Assembly: GCF_030733425.1 (NCBI RefSeq)
Contig: NZ_JASHIZ010000002.1
Span: 62,001 to 126,000 of the forward strand
Length of the DNA stretch: 64,000 bases
Direction: 5' to 3'
DNA from: Roseovarius sp. MMSF_3350
GTDB taxonomy: Bacteria > Pseudomonadota > Alphaproteobacteria > Rhodobacterales > Rhodobacteraceae
In this document: one piece after another, positions 1 to 9,978 of the stretch
Numbering within the stretch: position 1 is the first letter of the stretch
Layout of the letters: every line of letters begins with the position of its first letter
Position numbers and translations under genes: made by a program
The notes under the pieces: model-generated
Told to the model about the DNA's origin: nothing
Seen by the model: only the letters and a program-made list of their open reading frames with translations
Database searches by the model: none

Positions 1-6
1 AGACAG

Positions 7-717
7 ATGCGGTGGAAGGTTCTGATTTGTGCGGTTTTCCTGGCCGGTTGCGAGGTGACGACCACGGGCGGCGAGGCGCCGCAGCCCCGGCCCACGGGCC
101 AGCAGCAACAATCGGTCAAGGCGCCCTCGAGCACGCAACTGGCGCGGTTCCGGCAGGTCGTGGCGCGGGTCGAGCCGGTGGCCGAGCGAGAATGCCAGGC
201 GCGGGGCGGAAACGTGAACTGCGACTTCAACGTGGTGCTGGATGATCGGCCGGGGCGTCCGCCCAACGCGTTCCAGACGCTGGACCGCAGCGGCCGTCCG
301 ATCCTGGCCTTTACCGCGGCGCTGATCGCGGATGTGCGCAACGAGGACGAACTGGCCTTCATCTTCGCGCATGAGGCGTCGCACCATATCCGGCGGCACA
401 TCCCGCGCCAGCAGCAAAGCGCCGCGGCGGGAGCCATCCTGCTGGGAGGTCTGGCGACGCTGGCAGGCGCCGGAACGGGCGCGGTGGATGCCGCGACGAA
501 CGTGGGGGCCTCGGTGGGCGCGCGCAGTTATTCCAAGGAGTTCGAGCTGGAGGCCGATGCTCTGGGCACGATCATCGCCAAGAAATCGGGCTACAACCCG
601 ATCCGGGGCGCGGAGTATTTCACCCGCATCCCCGATCCGGGCAACCGGTTCCTGGGCTCGCACCCGCCCAACGCGCAGCGGATCGAGACCGTGCGCCGCG
701 TGAATGCGCAATTCTGA
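7..717 (+). CDS. M48-family metalloprotease, predicted lipoprotein
   Basis: Predicted membrane-anchored zinc metalloprotease of the periplasm, 236 residues. A short hydrophobic leader (residues 4-14) ends in a lipobox, LAGC, so Cys15 would be lipidated. The zinc motif HEASH (HExxH) lies near residue 122, and a downstream EFELEADALG segment supplies the third ligand Glu, as in M48 peptidases (HtpX/BepA/LoiP type). Between the two is a small-residue-rich Ala/Gly stretch, possibly a membrane-associated helix. It is compact for the family and lacks the TPR tail of BepA, so it resembles LoiP-like enzymes. By family it would take part in envelope protein quality control; the substrate is unknown. 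The start lies six bases from the window edge, so its promoter is not visible. Confidence 0.85.
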   Translation: MRWKVLICAVFLAGCEVTTTGGEAPQPRPTGQQQQSVKAPSSTQLARFRQVVARVEPVAERECQARGGNVNCDFNVVLDDRPGRPPNAFQTLDRSGRPILAFTAALIADVRNEDELAFIFAHEASHHIRRHIPRQQQSAAAGAILLGGLATLAGAGTGAVDAATNVGASVGARSYSKEFELEADALGTIIAKKSGYNPIRGAEYFTRIPDPGNRFLGSHPPNAQRIETVRRVNAQF

Positions 718-726
718 CGAGGTGAC

Positions 727-1086
727 ATGCTGCAACTGACCGGCGTGATTTCCGACCGGGGGTCGAAATACGCCGTGTCGGGCGGCGCGGCCCGGGACCG
801 CGCGGCGGTGGATGCCTTGCTCAAGGAATTGAAACGCGACAAGAAATTCGCCAAGGCCACGCACAACACCTGGGCGATGCTGGATGCCGAGGGCACCGCG
901 CTGAAGTCGGACGACGGAGAGGCCGGAGCGGGCATGGTGATCGTGCGGATGCTGGAACGCGCGGATTTGCGCGAACACGTGATCGTGGTCACGCGCTGGT
1001 TCGGCGGCAAGCATCTGGGCGGTGACCGGTTTCGGCACGTGCAGGACTGCGTCAGTGCCTACTTGGAGGCGCTGGAGGCCTCTTGA
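727..1086 (+). CDS. IMPACT/YigZ-like (UPF0029) protein, short form
   Basis: A 119-residue protein matching the UPF0029/IMPACT N-terminal fold. The conserved core is visible as KATHNTWA, then a SDDGEAGAG segment, then VVVTRWFGGKHLG. E. coli YigZ is about 200 residues, with an additional C-terminal ferredoxin-like domain; this copy has only the first domain. IMPACT proteins are linked to translation control in eukaryotes, and the bacterial role is unsettled. It begins ten bases after the M48 gene, behind a GAGGTGAC ribosome site, so the two are probably co-transcribed. Confidence 0.8.
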   Translation: MLQLTGVISDRGSKYAVSGGAARDRAAVDALLKELKRDKKFAKATHNTWAMLDAEGTALKSDDGEAGAGMVIVRMLERADLREHVIVVTRWFGGKHLGGDRFRHVQDCVSAYLEALEAS

Positions 1087-1201
1087 TGCAGATCAAGGCG
1101 TCTTTGGTCCGGCTGCGCCAGTGTCGGCGGCAGAGGTGCCCCACCGGCGCGCGGCAATGAGGCCGGGCCGGCAGGCTGCGCCGATCGACAGGAGAGCCGC
1201 G

Positions 1202-1468
1202 ATGCCGCAGACGAAGACGATCAGACGCCACACCGAACTGGTGCACCGTATGGCCCGCACCTTGGGCCTGGACCTGGAAGATGCGGTCTATGCCGGGCAA
1301 CTGGACCCGGAAACGCTGTGCGATTCGGTTCTGCGTTGTACGGGGTGCAGCGATCCCGACGGGTGCGAGGCGTGGATGGCCGCCCAGGTCGCTCCGGTGG
1401 ACGCGACGCCGATCGAGTGCCGCAACGGCGAGGTCTTCGCTGCGCTGAAGGCAGGGCGGCGGATCTGA
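1202..1468 (+). CDS. DUF6455-like small cysteine protein
   Basis: 88 residues, starting at an ATG preceded by a GGAGAG-like ribosome site; an upstream in-frame extension looks non-coding. The centre carries Cys-rich motifs (CDSVLRCTGC, SDPDGCEAW) followed by IECRNGEVFAAL. This resembles the DUF6455 proteins common in Rhodobacterales, where the cysteines could bind a metal or cluster. No catalytic function is known. Family naming is from memory of the pattern; existence of the gene is well supported by codon usage and the ribosome site. Confidence 0.65.
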   Translation: MPQTKTIRRHTELVHRMARTLGLDLEDAVYAGQLDPETLCDSVLRCTGCSDPDGCEAWMAAQVAPVDATPIECRNGEVFAALKAGRRI

Positions 1469-1562
1469 AAAAGGCCTGGTGAGCCGAAGTGATCGTGTGG
1501 GACGTGCGGGGCCGTTTCCGAACCATCTTTGCTGTGAAAAGGCCGACAGGGGCCGGACCGGC

Positions 1563-2213
1563 TTAGAGCGCAGCAATCGTATGAGCCATGGCGCCGAAGA
1601 TGCCGAAGAAACAGCAGGCCGTGGCGATCAGCACGCAGGCGTGCCAGATGGCGTTGCTGAATTTCAGCGTGTCCCAGCAGTAGAACACCACCGCGCCGGA
1701 ATAGATTATTCCGCCCGCGAAGATCAGCGTCAGGCTGTTGGCCGGCAGCGACGGCCAGAGCGGGACGATGATGATCAGACCCAGCCAGCCGAGCGCCACC
1801 TGCGGAAGCCAGTGCGTGCTCATTTTTCCGCGCGCGGCCAGCAGCTTGCGTACCGCACCCGAGAGCGCGAGGAACCACACCAGCGTCAGCACGGTATAGG
1901 CGAAGGGCGTGTTCAGCAGCACCGCGAGCGGCGTGATCGTGCCCGCGATCTTGACGTAGATGGCGGCGTGGTCGATCCGGCGCAAAAGTGGGCGCAAGGA
2001 CGTGTGCGCGGCCAGGTGATAGGCCGCCGAGGCGCTGAGCATCAGGATCATGGCAATTCCGTAGACGACGGCCGCCGTCATCGCCCCCGGGCTCAGCTGA
2101 CCGGCATTGGCGAAGATCAGGAACGCGACCGCGACAAAGGCGCTGCCGACCCCGAGCACATGCACGGCGGCATCGGCGATCCGTTCGGCGCGTGTGTAGC
2201 TTGGATAGGACAT
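1563..2213 (-). CDS. trhA: Hemolysin III / TrhA (PAQR-family) membrane protein
   Basis: 216 residues with seven predicted membrane helices. Diagnostic motifs are SAAYH (residue ~65), DHAAIYVKIAGTITP and IWHACVLIA, which identify the HlyIII/TrhA branch of the PAQR superfamily, tied in E. coli to membrane-energetics homeostasis. One oddity is that the His usually found in the final helix (family pattern cHF) appears replaced (ACCFFG), so the zinc site may differ. The ATG at 2213 is chosen over in-frame starts at 2252 and 2261 because GAGGACCGCG sits just upstream and homologues begin near this residue. It stands alone, tail to tail with the DUF6455 gene. Confidence 0.85.
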   Translation of the reverse strand: MSYPSYTRAERIADAAVHVLGVGSAFVAVAFLIFANAGQLSPGAMTAAVVYGIAMILMLSASAAYHLAAHTSLRPLLRRIDHAAIYVKIAGTITPLAVLLNTPFAYTVLTLVWFLALSGAVRKLLAARGKMSTHWLPQVALGWLGLIIIVPLWPSLPANSLTLIFAGGIIYSGAVVFYCWDTLKFSNAIWHACVLIATACCFFGIFGAMAHTIAAL

Positions 2214-2342
2214 ATCGCGGTCCTCTGTCCTTTGGGCGTTCTGTGGTTTCATGTCGATCATGACATTGAGATGTCTCGATTATGTTTCAGTTTTAGGGAT
2301 GTTCGTTCAAAAATTATGTGACAAGACCGTAACCAAATTGGA

Positions 2343-2366
2343 AACAAAGGCCCGGCCGGGCCCCTG
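2343..2366 (-). terminator. Rho-independent terminator after the 168-residue membrane protein gene
   Basis: A GC palindrome (GGCCCGGCCGGGCC, 2349-2362), read on the minus strand, is followed by TTTGTTT. It lies about 25 bases past the stop of the gene ending at 2387. Confidence 0.6.
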
Positions 2367-2386
2367 TTCGTCGCCTTTACAAGGGC

Positions 2387-2893
2387 TTAGCGGTTTTGAA
2401 GCCGCTCGAGATAGACAACGGTTGACGCTGCGGCAATTGCGTAGATCACATGGCCCACCAGCGCCACCCAGGTGATGCCGGTGAAGTTCAGGAAGAACGG
2501 AAGGCCGGCGATGCTGGTGATGCCGCCAATGGCGAAGACCCACAGCGCGACGCCGTAAATGGCCGAGGCGGGCAGCCAGTGCAGGCCGGGGGTGATGCGC
2601 TTCATGACTGGGCGCGCAATGAAGAGCCAGCCGATGGGATAGGCGAGAAGGCCGACGAAGAAGAGGTGCATGAGGTGGCCGTAAGGCGCGGCGTTGGGCA
2701 GGCCCAGCGAGCCCAGCAGGCTGCGGGCGAGGCCGACGGGAGCAAGGTTGGCAAAGCCGAGAATCGGTGAAAGCGCCTGGCCGAAGATGTCGAAGGCCAC
2801 GGTGCCGGCGGCGCCGGACAGCAGGATGAGCAGCGCCGTATCGAGGGACATGGCGGGAAGGGTGCGGGCGGGATCGGTGGTGAGGGAGGTCAT
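2387..2893 (-). CDS. Small polytopic membrane protein, unknown function
   Basis: 168 residues with about four hydrophobic helices (near residues 15-35, 72-95, 105-130 and 140-160). The loop contains APYGHLMHLFF and IGWLFIARPVMKR, giving His and Arg residues near the membrane surface. I do not recognise the family with certainty. It starts at an ATG with AAGGACC upstream and ends before a clear terminator, so it appears monocistronic. The region upstream (2894-3064) is AT-rich and holds a 12-base palindrome at 3012-3023 (TGAAATATTTCA), which could be part of a promoter or operator. Confidence 0.6.
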   Translation of the reverse strand: MTSLTTDPARTLPAMSLDTALLILLSGAAGTVAFDIFGQALSPILGFANLAPVGLARSLLGSLGLPNAAPYGHLMHLFFVGLLAYPIGWLFIARPVMKRITPGLHWLPASAIYGVALWVFAIGGITSIAGLPFFLNFTGITWVALVGHVIYAIAAASTVVYLERLQNR

Positions 2894-3064
2894 GGTCGGG
2901 GGTCCTTGTCAGGTGTGGGTTGCGTTGGTGCGGCCAAGCTGCGGCGGACCGATATGACAATCAACTGACAGGACCGTGAGCGCACGGATTGGTGTAAATA
3001 TCTGTGAGTGTTGAAATATTTCAGAATTTCACGGGGGTGTTAGAGCTGGGGTAATACCGAAGCT

Positions 3065-4423
3065 TTACCCACCAAAACGCGAACTCAGGTTTGATCGAAC
3101 CTCGTCGGGCTCAAGTTCACCTTCTCTGAGAAGAAAATGATGCTCAATAAACCCTTCATAGTAACCTAAAGCCGATCGCGCATCATCCAAAGATAAAATG
3201 TTTTCTTCAATCAGCTGTATCAAAAGGGCCTGGACACGATGACCAAGAAAGTATCTTCGCGTGTTCGCGAGTCTTTCTACAAGAATGAAAGCTTCCCAGT
3301 TGGATATCGCGTTCGCTTTGTCGTTAAAGAAGTGCCTGTATGCATTATGCACGCCGTAGACCCCAGCTTCAAAGCGAACGCTGGCTAAGTAAGCATCCAA
3401 TATTTCGTTCTTGTCCCATACGGACTCTATCCATTTAGCCAATGCCATTTCGACAAGCTTTCTTCGGATAGTTGGCCGCAATCTGGTAATAAAGTTGGAA
3501 CGGCAAAACTGTTGAGTAATCGAACTGCCTCCAGACCTCTTTCCTCGCCAAAGAAACTGCCAAAAAGCTCTCATCAGACCTCGCCAGCTTATTCCGCTAT
3601 GTTCAAAGAAGCCTTTATCTTCAACGGCAATAGCGATCCGCCGCGTTGAAGATAAATCGGTCTTGAGTCGCTCGATTTCCGCCTTTGCCAGTTTGATATG
3701 ATAAATTGTCTGCTCAAAATTCTTGACCAACGGCACTCGCGAAAAAGCGGCCAAAAATCTTGCGAACCATAGCCGCCAATTCTCGTTAGCCTCATTCAGC
3801 TGCTGATAATATGTTAAAAGACATAGTAATATCCAAGTCGCGAACGTGACCCAAAGGTAACTAATAGACAAGTGCGGCAGGTTGATGGCCACTCGTGTCA
3901 TATCCATGACCGACGGCCCAAGCAGGAAAATACTGACTAGCGATGCCAAAATAATAAATAGTACCGGCATCGACCTGTAAGAGAAAAGCGTTGGTCTTAG
4001 GTGTATCGAAAATGGGTCATCCGCTCCCTCTATGCGCCAGTTCGGTAAAACCAACGTGTTTGTCCCATAGCTAACGCCGAGCATTCTTCGGAGCACTATG
4101 ATCTTTCTTTCAGAGAATGTTTGTGACTTTCTCAAATTTGCCAAGTGGACAATTGCGAACCAAGAGAAAATCAAAATTACTACTAGGAAAAAAGCTCTTA
4201 TATCATCGGCTTCGACGCCGCTGTTCGATATACCGCCTGCCAATTCGCTTATTTTGAAAGATCCGAACCCAAGAAGAGTCGCTATTGTCGTGAGAACACT
4301 TGTTGTCCACGTCACTGCTCTGTCTACAGACGCAAGCATTTGGACTGCAAAGTTATACTCAGCTAAACCAATTTCAGTTGTAAGCTTGTGTTGAGGGAAA
4401 TAGCGCTCGATCTGGTCGCTCAT
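3065..4423 (-). CDS. Four-helix membrane protein with a C-terminal GT51 peptidoglycan glycosyltransferase domain
   Basis: 452 residues. Helices are predicted at about 38-58, 74-96, 151-172 and 187-205, with a conserved-looking segment between the pairs ([15 protein letters not shown], ~124-138). Residues ~260-450 are a GT51 domain: [10 protein letters not shown] (268-277) holds the catalytic Glu, and GGSSITQQ (298-305), RRKLVEM and EILDAYL follow the family order. No transpeptidase domain is present. GT51 enzymes polymerise lipid II into glycan strands; ordinary monofunctional MtgA is about 230 residues with one helix, so this architecture is unusual. The start at 4423 gives an ATGA overlap with rimO; a GTG at 4438 is the alternative. 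The gene is much AT-richer than its neighbours and uses many non-preferred codons, suggesting horizontal transfer. Confidence 0.8.
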   Translation of the reverse strand: MSDQIERYFPQHKLTTEIGLAEYNFAVQMLASVDRAVTWTTSVLTTIATLLGFGSFKISELAGGISNSGVEADDIRAFFLVVILIFSWFAIVHLANLRKSQTFSERKIIVLRRMLGVSYGTNTLVLPNWRIEGADDPFSIHLRPTLFSYRSMPVLFIILASLVSIFLLGPSVMDMTRVAINLPHLSISYLWVTFATWILLCLLTYYQQLNEANENWRLWFARFLAAFSRVPLVKNFEQTIYHIKLAKAEIERLKTDLSSTRRIAIAVEDKGFFEHSGISWRGLMRAFWQFLWRGKRSGGSSITQQFCRSNFITRLRPTIRRKLVEMALAKWIESVWDKNEILDAYLASVRFEAGVYGVHNAYRHFFNDKANAISNWEAFILVERLANTRRYFLGHRVQALLIQLIEENILSLDDARSALGYYEGFIEHHFLLREGELEPDEVRSNLSSRFGG

Positions 4424-5808
4424 TTGATCTGACCCCACAGGTCATACTCCCCGGCCTCGTCCACCTCGACCGTGACGATCTCGCCCACGGTCAGGCCCTC
4501 GGTGTTCTCGTCGATGAAGAGACAGCCGTCGATTTCGGGCGCGTCGGCCTTGGTGCGGCAGGTGGCGATGCCGTCTTCGTCGATATCGTCGACGATCACC
4601 TCTTGCACGGATCCGACCTTGGCGGCCAGCTTATCCACAGAAATGGACTGTGCCTTTTCCATGAAGCGATCCCAGCGGTCTTGCTTGACTTCTTCGGGCA
4701 CATGGTCGGGCAGGTCGTTGGACCGCGCGCCCTCGACATTCTCGTATTTGAAGCAGCCAACGCGGTCGAGCTGTGCCTCGTCGAGCCAGTCGAGCAGGGT
4801 CTGGAATTCGGCCTCGGTTTCGCCGGGATATCCGACGATGAAGGTCGAGCGCAGGGTCAGGTCGGGGCAGATCGCGCGCCAAGCGACGATTTCATCGAGG
4901 GTTTTCGCCCCGGCGGCGGGGCGGGCCATGCGTTTCAGAACGTCTGGATGAGCGTGTTGGAACGGGATGTCGAGATAGGGCAGCACGCCGCTGTCGGGGT
5001 CGGCCATGAGCGGGATGAGCTCGCGCACATGGGGGTAGGGGTAGACGTAATGCAGCCGGACCCACGCGCCGAGTTCTCCGAGTGCCCTGGACAGATCGAC
5101 GACATGGCTGCGCAGGTCGCCATCCTTCCACGGGTTCACGTCATACTTTCGGTCCAGCCCGTAAGCGCTTGTATCCTGGGAGATAACCAGAAGTTCCCGC
5201 ACGCCGCTCTCGACCAGCTTTTCGGCCTCGCGCAGAATTGCGTGGCCGGGGCGCGAGGCGAGGCGGCCGCGCATGTCGGGGATGATGCAGAACTTGCACT
5301 TGTGGTTACAGCCCTCTGAAATCTTGAGGTAACTATAGTGGCGCGGCGTCAGCTTGACGCCCGCCTCTGGCAGAAGGTCGATGAAGGGATCTGGAGCAGG
5401 AGGCACGGCGGTGTGGACCGCGTCGAGCACCTGTTCGTATTGGTGCGGGCCGGTGACGGCCAGAACGCGGGGGTGGGTGCCTGTGATGTATTCGGGTTCG
5501 GCGCCGAGGCAGCCTGTGACGATGACGCGGCCGTTCTCGGCAAGTGCCTCGCCGATGGCGTCGAGGCTTTCGGCCTTGGCACTGTCGAGAAAGCCGCAGG
5601 TGTTCACGATCACCGCGTCGGCGCCGGAATAGTCGGGCGAGATGCCATAGCCCTCGGCCCGCAGGCGCGTCAGGATGCGCTCGCTGTCGACCAGCGCCTT
5701 GGGGCAGCCCAGAGACACCATGCCGATCACGGGCTGGCCCTTGCGGGGCGTCTCGGTGACGCGGGCGCGCGCGAGGTCGGGGCGCAGATCGGGTGGGTTG
5801 GTGCTCAT
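4420..5808 (-). CDS. rimO: Ribosomal protein S12 methylthiotransferase RimO
   Basis: 462 residues. Radical-SAM enzyme that adds a methylthio group to the conserved Asp of ribosomal protein S12. The N-terminal UPF0004 domain has [10 protein letters not shown] and TCGFLDSAK; the radical-SAM cluster is GCNHKCKFC (CxxxCxxC, residues ~170-180). A TRAM domain occupies the end, closing in [15 protein letters not shown]. All cluster cysteines are present and the length is normal. It is transcribed away from the AsmA gene and overlaps the next minus-strand gene by four bases, which is odd given how different their base composition is. Confidence 0.95.
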   Translation of the reverse strand: MSTNPPDLRPDLARARVTETPRKGQPVIGMVSLGCPKALVDSERILTRLRAEGYGISPDYSGADAVIVNTCGFLDSAKAESLDAIGEALAENGRVIVTGCLGAEPEYITGTHPRVLAVTGPHQYEQVLDAVHTAVPPAPDPFIDLLPEAGVKLTPRHYSYLKISEGCNHKCKFCIIPDMRGRLASRPGHAILREAEKLVESGVRELLVISQDTSAYGLDRKYDVNPWKDGDLRSHVVDLSRALGELGAWVRLHYVYPYPHVRELIPLMADPDSGVLPYLDIPFQHAHPDVLKRMARPAAGAKTLDEIVAWRAICPDLTLRSTFIVGYPGETEAEFQTLLDWLDEAQLDRVGCFKYENVEGARSNDLPDHVPEEVKQDRWDRFMEKAQSISVDKLAAKVGSVQEVIVDDIDEDGIATCRTKADAPEIDGCLFIDENTEGLTVGEIVTVEVDEAGEYDLWGQIK

Positions 5809-5909
5809 GCCGCGCGATATAGTCCCCCAGGCCCCCCCGATAAAGCGGAAAAGCTGTTGTTGGGCGCAAGGCCTGCGCCTAGTCTGAAAAGAAAACGTTG
5901 GAGCGCAGG

Positions 5910-7874
5910 ATGCGGTGGCTCATTCGCATTTTCATGATCGTGCTGGTGTCGGCGGTGCTGGTCGTCGCGGCGGTATTTTTCCTGCCCGGCGAGCGGATCG
6001 CGGGTATCGCGGCGGACCAGTTGAGCCGGATGACCGGCCGCCAGGTGACGATGAGCGGCGAGACCACCATCAGCTTTTGGCCCATCCTTGGCGTCAGCAC
6101 CGGTGCCGTCACGGTCGCCAATGCCGACTGGGCCGGGGATGCGCCGATGTTCCAGGCGGAGAGCCTGAAGATCGGAGTGGAGCCGCAAGCGCTGTTCGGC
6201 GGTGATATCCGCATTACCGGGCTGGAGGCCGTGGGACCGCAGATCAACTTGCGCCGGGCCAAGGACGGCCGGGTCAACTGGGAGTTGAACGTCGAAGGGG
6301 TGGCGCCGTCCGGACAGGGTGAGAGCGGCGGTGCACCGGCGCGGTCGAACCGGCTGGCACTGACGTTGGACCGGGCGCTGATCGAGAATGCGTCGCTGGT
6401 TTACATCGACGAGGTCGACGGAACCACGGTGCGTCAGTCGGGCGTGGATTTCGACCTGCGCTGGCCGGATTACGAGGGTGCCGCGGATTTCGACCTGACC
6501 CTGCGCCCCGGTGGCGAGGTTGTGCAGATTGCCGGCACGCTGGACCGCGTGGGGCATTTCATTGATGGCGGCGTCTCGGACGTGCAGGCCCAGATTTCCA
6601 CCAAGGCGGGCGCGGCCAGTTTTGCCGGACGCGCGGGATCGGCGCCGGAACTGGCGGGCCGGCTGAGTGCGGACCTGCAAAACACGTCGGAATTCATGGC
6701 CCTGATCGGGCAGGGGCCGATGGATATCCCAGAGGGGCTGGGCCGCGCCGCGACGCTGGAAACGGACGTGATCTTCAAGGACGACCGGCTGTCGCTGCGC
6801 AATGCGGCGCTGGGGCTGGATGGCAACCGCCTGACGGGCGCGGCGGATGTCGATCTGGGCGAGGACCGGCCGCGGTTGAACGTGCAGCTGAACGCCGGCG
6901 CGCTGGACCTGTCTGGACTGAGCGCCGAAAGTGGCGAGACAGAGAGCGAGAGCGAGCGCGGCCGCGGTGGTGCGGTCAGCGACGGCTGGTCGAAAGCGCC
7001 GATCAACGCGTCCGGACTGGAGGCGGTGAACGGGGAATTCGCGCTGGTGGCCGACAGCATCGACCTTGGGAATTTCAGTCTTGGCACGACGCGTACCCTG
7101 GCCACGCTGGATCGTTCGAGGCTGGTATTCGAGCTGCGCGAGGTGCGCGCCTATGACGGGCTGATCACCGGGCAGTTCGTGATGAACAACCGTTCCGGCC
7201 TGTCGGTGGGGGGCGACATGATCGCCACGGGTATATACCTGAAGACATTTCTGGACGACGCGATGGAGATCTCGCGCTTCGAGGCGAAGGCCGATGGCGA
7301 GGTGGATTTCCTCGGCGTCGGTGAAAGCGTGCATGCGATCATGAATTCGCTGAGCGGCGGTGGCGCGTTCAAGACCGGGCGCGGCGTGATCGCGGGTTTC
7401 GATCTGGACCGGCTGATGCGGTCGGGCAGCGGCACCGGGGGCACGACGGTTTTCGATACGCTTTCTGCCACTTTCACGATGGAAGACGGCAACCTGTTCA
7501 ACGACGACCTGACGCTGAAACTGCCGCAGGCGAGTGCGGTGGGCGAGGGGCGCGTGGGGCTGGGGGCGCGGGACATCGATTACCTCTTCACGCCGCGCCT
7601 GCTGGACGGCGGAAGCCGCGACGGGCTGGCGATTCCGGTGAAAATCCGGGGGCCGTGGGCCAATCCGAAGATCACGCCGGACCTGGAAGCGGCGATCGAC
7701 CTGAACTTCGAGGAAGAGAAAAAGGAGCTGGAACGCCAGGCCCGGCAGGAGATCGAGCGCGAGGTCGAGAAACAGCTGGGCATCGAGCGGCAGGAAGGCC
7801 AGTCGCTGGAGGATGCGGCGAAGGACGCGCTGGAGAAGGAACTGGAGCGCGGCCTGCTGAAGCTGTTCGATTGA
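5910..7874 (+). CDS. AsmA-family envelope protein
   Basis: 654 residues. An N-terminal membrane anchor (residues 4-24) is followed by the AsmA N-domain pattern ([20 protein letters not shown]) and a long beta-rich repeat body. The C-terminal segment [30 protein letters not shown] is the conserved AsmA C-domain, and a charged coiled tail rich in Glu/Lys/Arg ends in LLKLFD. AsmA-like proteins are bridge-type proteins implicated in lipid transport between inner and outer membranes. The ATG at 5910 is preferred over a TTG at 5898 because GGAG lies at the right distance. The stop is 31 bases from the next gene. Confidence 0.88.
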   Translation: MRWLIRIFMIVLVSAVLVVAAVFFLPGERIAGIAADQLSRMTGRQVTMSGETTISFWPILGVSTGAVTVANADWAGDAPMFQAESLKIGVEPQALFGGDIRITGLEAVGPQINLRRAKDGRVNWELNVEGVAPSGQGESGGAPARSNRLALTLDRALIENASLVYIDEVDGTTVRQSGVDFDLRWPDYEGAADFDLTLRPGGEVVQIAGTLDRVGHFIDGGVSDVQAQISTKAGAASFAGRAGSAPELAGRLSADLQNTSEFMALIGQGPMDIPEGLGRAATLETDVIFKDDRLSLRNAALGLDGNRLTGAADVDLGEDRPRLNVQLNAGALDLSGLSAESGETESESERGRGGAVSDGWSKAPINASGLEAVNGEFALVADSIDLGNFSLGTTRTLATLDRSRLVFELREVRAYDGLITGQFVMNNRSGLSVGGDMIATGIYLKTFLDDAMEISRFEAKADGEVDFLGVGESVHAIMNSLSGGGAFKTGRGVIAGFDLDRLMRSGSGTGGTTVFDTLSATFTMEDGNLFNDDLTLKLPQASAVGEGRVGLGARDIDYLFTPRLLDGGSRDGLAIPVKIRGPWANPKITPDLEAAIDLNFEEEKKELERQARQEIEREVEKQLGIERQEGQSLEDAAKDALEKELERGLLKLFD

Positions 7875-7905
7875 TGGCGTCGATGGCGCGACAAAGGTAC
7901 GACAC

Positions 7906-9336
7906 ATGACACTCAACCCGGTAACCCCAGATTTCCTAGAGCGCCTGCGCGGCGTGCTGCCAATGGCGGCGTTCCGAGATGTGATGCCGGCCTACCTGGA
8001 AGAGCCGCGCGGGCGTTGGCAGGGGCGGGCGGGCGTGCTGGTCGCCCCCGCCAGCACCGAGGAGGTCGCGGCCGTGGTGCGTACCTGTGCCGAGGCGTGT
8101 GTGCCGGTGGTGCCCTATGGCGGCGGCACCGGGTTGGTCGGCGGGCAGTTGTCGCCCGAGGGGCCGGTGCCGGTGCTGCTGAGCCTGGAGCGGATGCGGG
8201 CCGTGCGCGGGGTCTGGCCCGAGGAAAACGTGATGGTGGTCGAGGCGGGCGCCATCCTTCAGGACATCCATGCCGAGGCGGAGGCGGTGGACCGGCTGTT
8301 TCCGCTGTCGCTGGCCGCCAAGGGCAGCGCGCGGATCGGCGGCAACCTTGCCACCAACGCGGGCGGGGTGAACGTGCTGCGCTATGGCAATGCGCGGGAC
8401 CTGTGCCTGGGGCTGGAGGCGGTGCTGCCGGACGGGACGATCTGGCACGGGCTGAAGCGGCTGAGGAAGGACAACACCGGCTATGACTTGCGCAACCTGC
8501 TGATCGGGTCCGAAGGCACGCTGGGCGTGATCACCGCCGCGGCGCTGAAACTGTTTTCCAAGCCCGCCGGAGAAGGCACGGCGCTGATGTTTGTGGAGAG
8601 CCCCGAGGCGGCGCTGAGCCTTTTGTCGATGGCGCGCGACCACATGGGCGAGGGGGTGTCGGCGTTCGAGTTGATGCATCGCGCGGGACTGGATTTTCTG
8701 GCAGAGACCATGCCGGACATGCGGCTGCCTTTCACCGATCCGCCCGAATGGTTCGTGTTGATCGATATCGGGCTGGCCAAGGGTCTTGATCCGGCAGAGG
8801 CGCTCGAGGCGCTGTTCGTCGAGGCGGCGGAGGCCGGGCTGGTGAGCGACGGCATGATCGCGCAATCGGAGGCACAGCGGCGTGACTTCTGGGAGGTTCG
8901 TGAGACGATCCCCGAGGCGAACAGGCTGGTCGGTTCGATCAGCAGTCATGATATCTCCCTGCCGCTGAGCGCCGTGGCGGGCTTCATCGAGACCGGCAAC
9001 GCGGCGCTGAAGGAGTTGGGTCCGTTCCGGATCAACTGCTTCGGGCATCTGGGCGACGGGAACCTGCATTACAACGTGTTTCCGCCCAAGGGTGAGACGC
9101 GCGACGGCTATACGGGCCAACGCGACGCCATCAAGTGGCTGGTGCATGACCTGGTGCACGAGATGGACGGATCGGTGTCGGCCGAGCATGGGATCGGACG
9201 GCTGAAGGTCGACGATCTGCAACGCTATGGCGATCCGGCAAAGCTTGCGGCGATGCGCGCGATCAAGGGGGCGTTGGATCCCGAAGGCATCATGAATCCC
9301 GGCGCGATCCTAAAGGCTTCATCGGATCGACAGTGA
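7906..9336 (+). CDS. FAD-linked oxidase (D-2-hydroxyacid dehydrogenase, GlcD/D2HGDH type)
   Basis: 476 residues. The PCMH-type FAD domain is in the first half, with PYGGGTGLVGGQ (residues ~67-78) binding the pyrophosphate and ARIGGNLATNAGGVNVLRYG. The C-terminal FAD-oxidase domain has the metal-site signature HLGDGNLHYN and the closing SAEHGIG motif. These fit D-2-hydroxyglutarate, D-lactate or glycolate oxidase subunit enzymes, which pass electrons to ETF, cytochrome c or quinone. Without glcE/glcF neighbours, a stand-alone D-2-hydroxyglutarate or D-lactate dehydrogenase is more likely than glycolate oxidase. Exact substrate cannot be told from sequence. Confidence 0.85.
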   Translation: MTLNPVTPDFLERLRGVLPMAAFRDVMPAYLEEPRGRWQGRAGVLVAPASTEEVAAVVRTCAEACVPVVPYGGGTGLVGGQLSPEGPVPVLLSLERMRAVRGVWPEENVMVVEAGAILQDIHAEAEAVDRLFPLSLAAKGSARIGGNLATNAGGVNVLRYGNARDLCLGLEAVLPDGTIWHGLKRLRKDNTGYDLRNLLIGSEGTLGVITAAALKLFSKPAGEGTALMFVESPEAALSLLSMARDHMGEGVSAFELMHRAGLDFLAETMPDMRLPFTDPPEWFVLIDIGLAKGLDPAEALEALFVEAAEAGLVSDGMIAQSEAQRRDFWEVRETIPEANRLVGSISSHDISLPLSAVAGFIETGNAALKELGPFRINCFGHLGDGNLHYNVFPPKGETRDGYTGQRDAIKWLVHDLVHEMDGSVSAEHGIGRLKVDDLQRYGDPAKLAAMRAIKGALDPEGIMNPGAILKASSDRQ

Positions 9337-9386
9337 GTATTTTTGGAACAGTGAAAGCCGGGCCGCTTTTGCTTCAATACTCAAAA
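9334..9386. terminator. Imperfect hairpin between convergent genes
   Basis: GAGTATT at the end of the FAD-oxidase gene pairs with AATACTC near 9375-9381, and inner segments (TGAAAGC and GCTTTTGCTTCA) pair imperfectly. It lies between two convergent genes and could end transcription from either side. It is weak by sequence alone. Confidence 0.35.
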
Positions 9387-9498
9387 GCCACGGTTCGACA
9401 GGTACTGCCGCAAGGTTCAGTGCGTCACGATGCAACGCTTCCCCGAGGAGGACGTCAGGACGACGAGATATCGGTTGCGCCGTAGGCGCTCTGCCGGA

Positions 9499-9978
9499 TC
9501 ACTCGTCGAGGCTGCCGTGGATGGCGAACTGTTCCAGCCCGGCATCCTGTGCGGCGATGGCGCGGTAGGTTTCGCGCACGCCGGCCTCGGTCAGCTCTCG
9601 CGCAACGGTCAGGAGCGTGTTGGGGTCGTGGTCTTCGCACATCTCGATCATCTGGGCGATCTCGTCGGCGGCCACGGGGCGGGCGGCGTCGATATCAGGT
9701 GCGCCGTAGACCGACACATAGTGCCGTGCCAGCGCGTCGGTCAGGGCGGCGCGTTCGGGCTCTTCGATCTGCGTGACCGCAACAAATGTCACGCGGCCGA
9801 AGGTTTCTAGCCCGAGCCAGCCGTTGGAGAACGCCTGGCGCTGTTTGCCGCTGAGGTCGGCCTCGGACCAGTTGGAAAACTCGAATCCGCCCGAGATACA
9901 CCATTCGCCGGTGCGGGCGGGCGAGGGATATACGCGGGTGTCGCTCTCGTCGAAGTGGATGGCGCGGGCGAGTTTCAT
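9499..9978 (-). CDS. DUF6505-like protein, last gene of the Mrp operon
   Basis: 159 residues, soluble, acidic. Recognisable features are the N-terminal KLARAIHFDESDTRVY and the GGFEFSNW segment. It matches the DUF6505 proteins I associate with Rhodobacterales; no function is known. Its start overlaps the stop of the ligase-like gene by four bases, so it is translated from the same message as the ligase, Mrp and DUF6494 genes. Confidence 0.7.
   Translation of the reverse strand: MKLARAIHFDESDTRVYPSPARTGEWCISGGFEFSNWSEADLSGKQRQAFSNGWLGLETFGRVTFVAVTQIEEPERAALTDALARHYVSVYGAPDIDAARPVAADEIAQMIEMCEDHDPNTLLTVARELTEAGVRETYRAIAAQDAGLEQFAIHGSLDE

Noticed and set aside
5805-7916. 703-codon open frame on the minus strand
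   Set aside because: It mirrors the AsmA gene. The product is Arg/His/Gln-rich with no motif, as expected antisense to a GC-rich gene.
7936-9222. 428-codon frame on the minus strand
   Set aside because: Shadow of the FAD-linked oxidase gene; basic, low-complexity product without domains.
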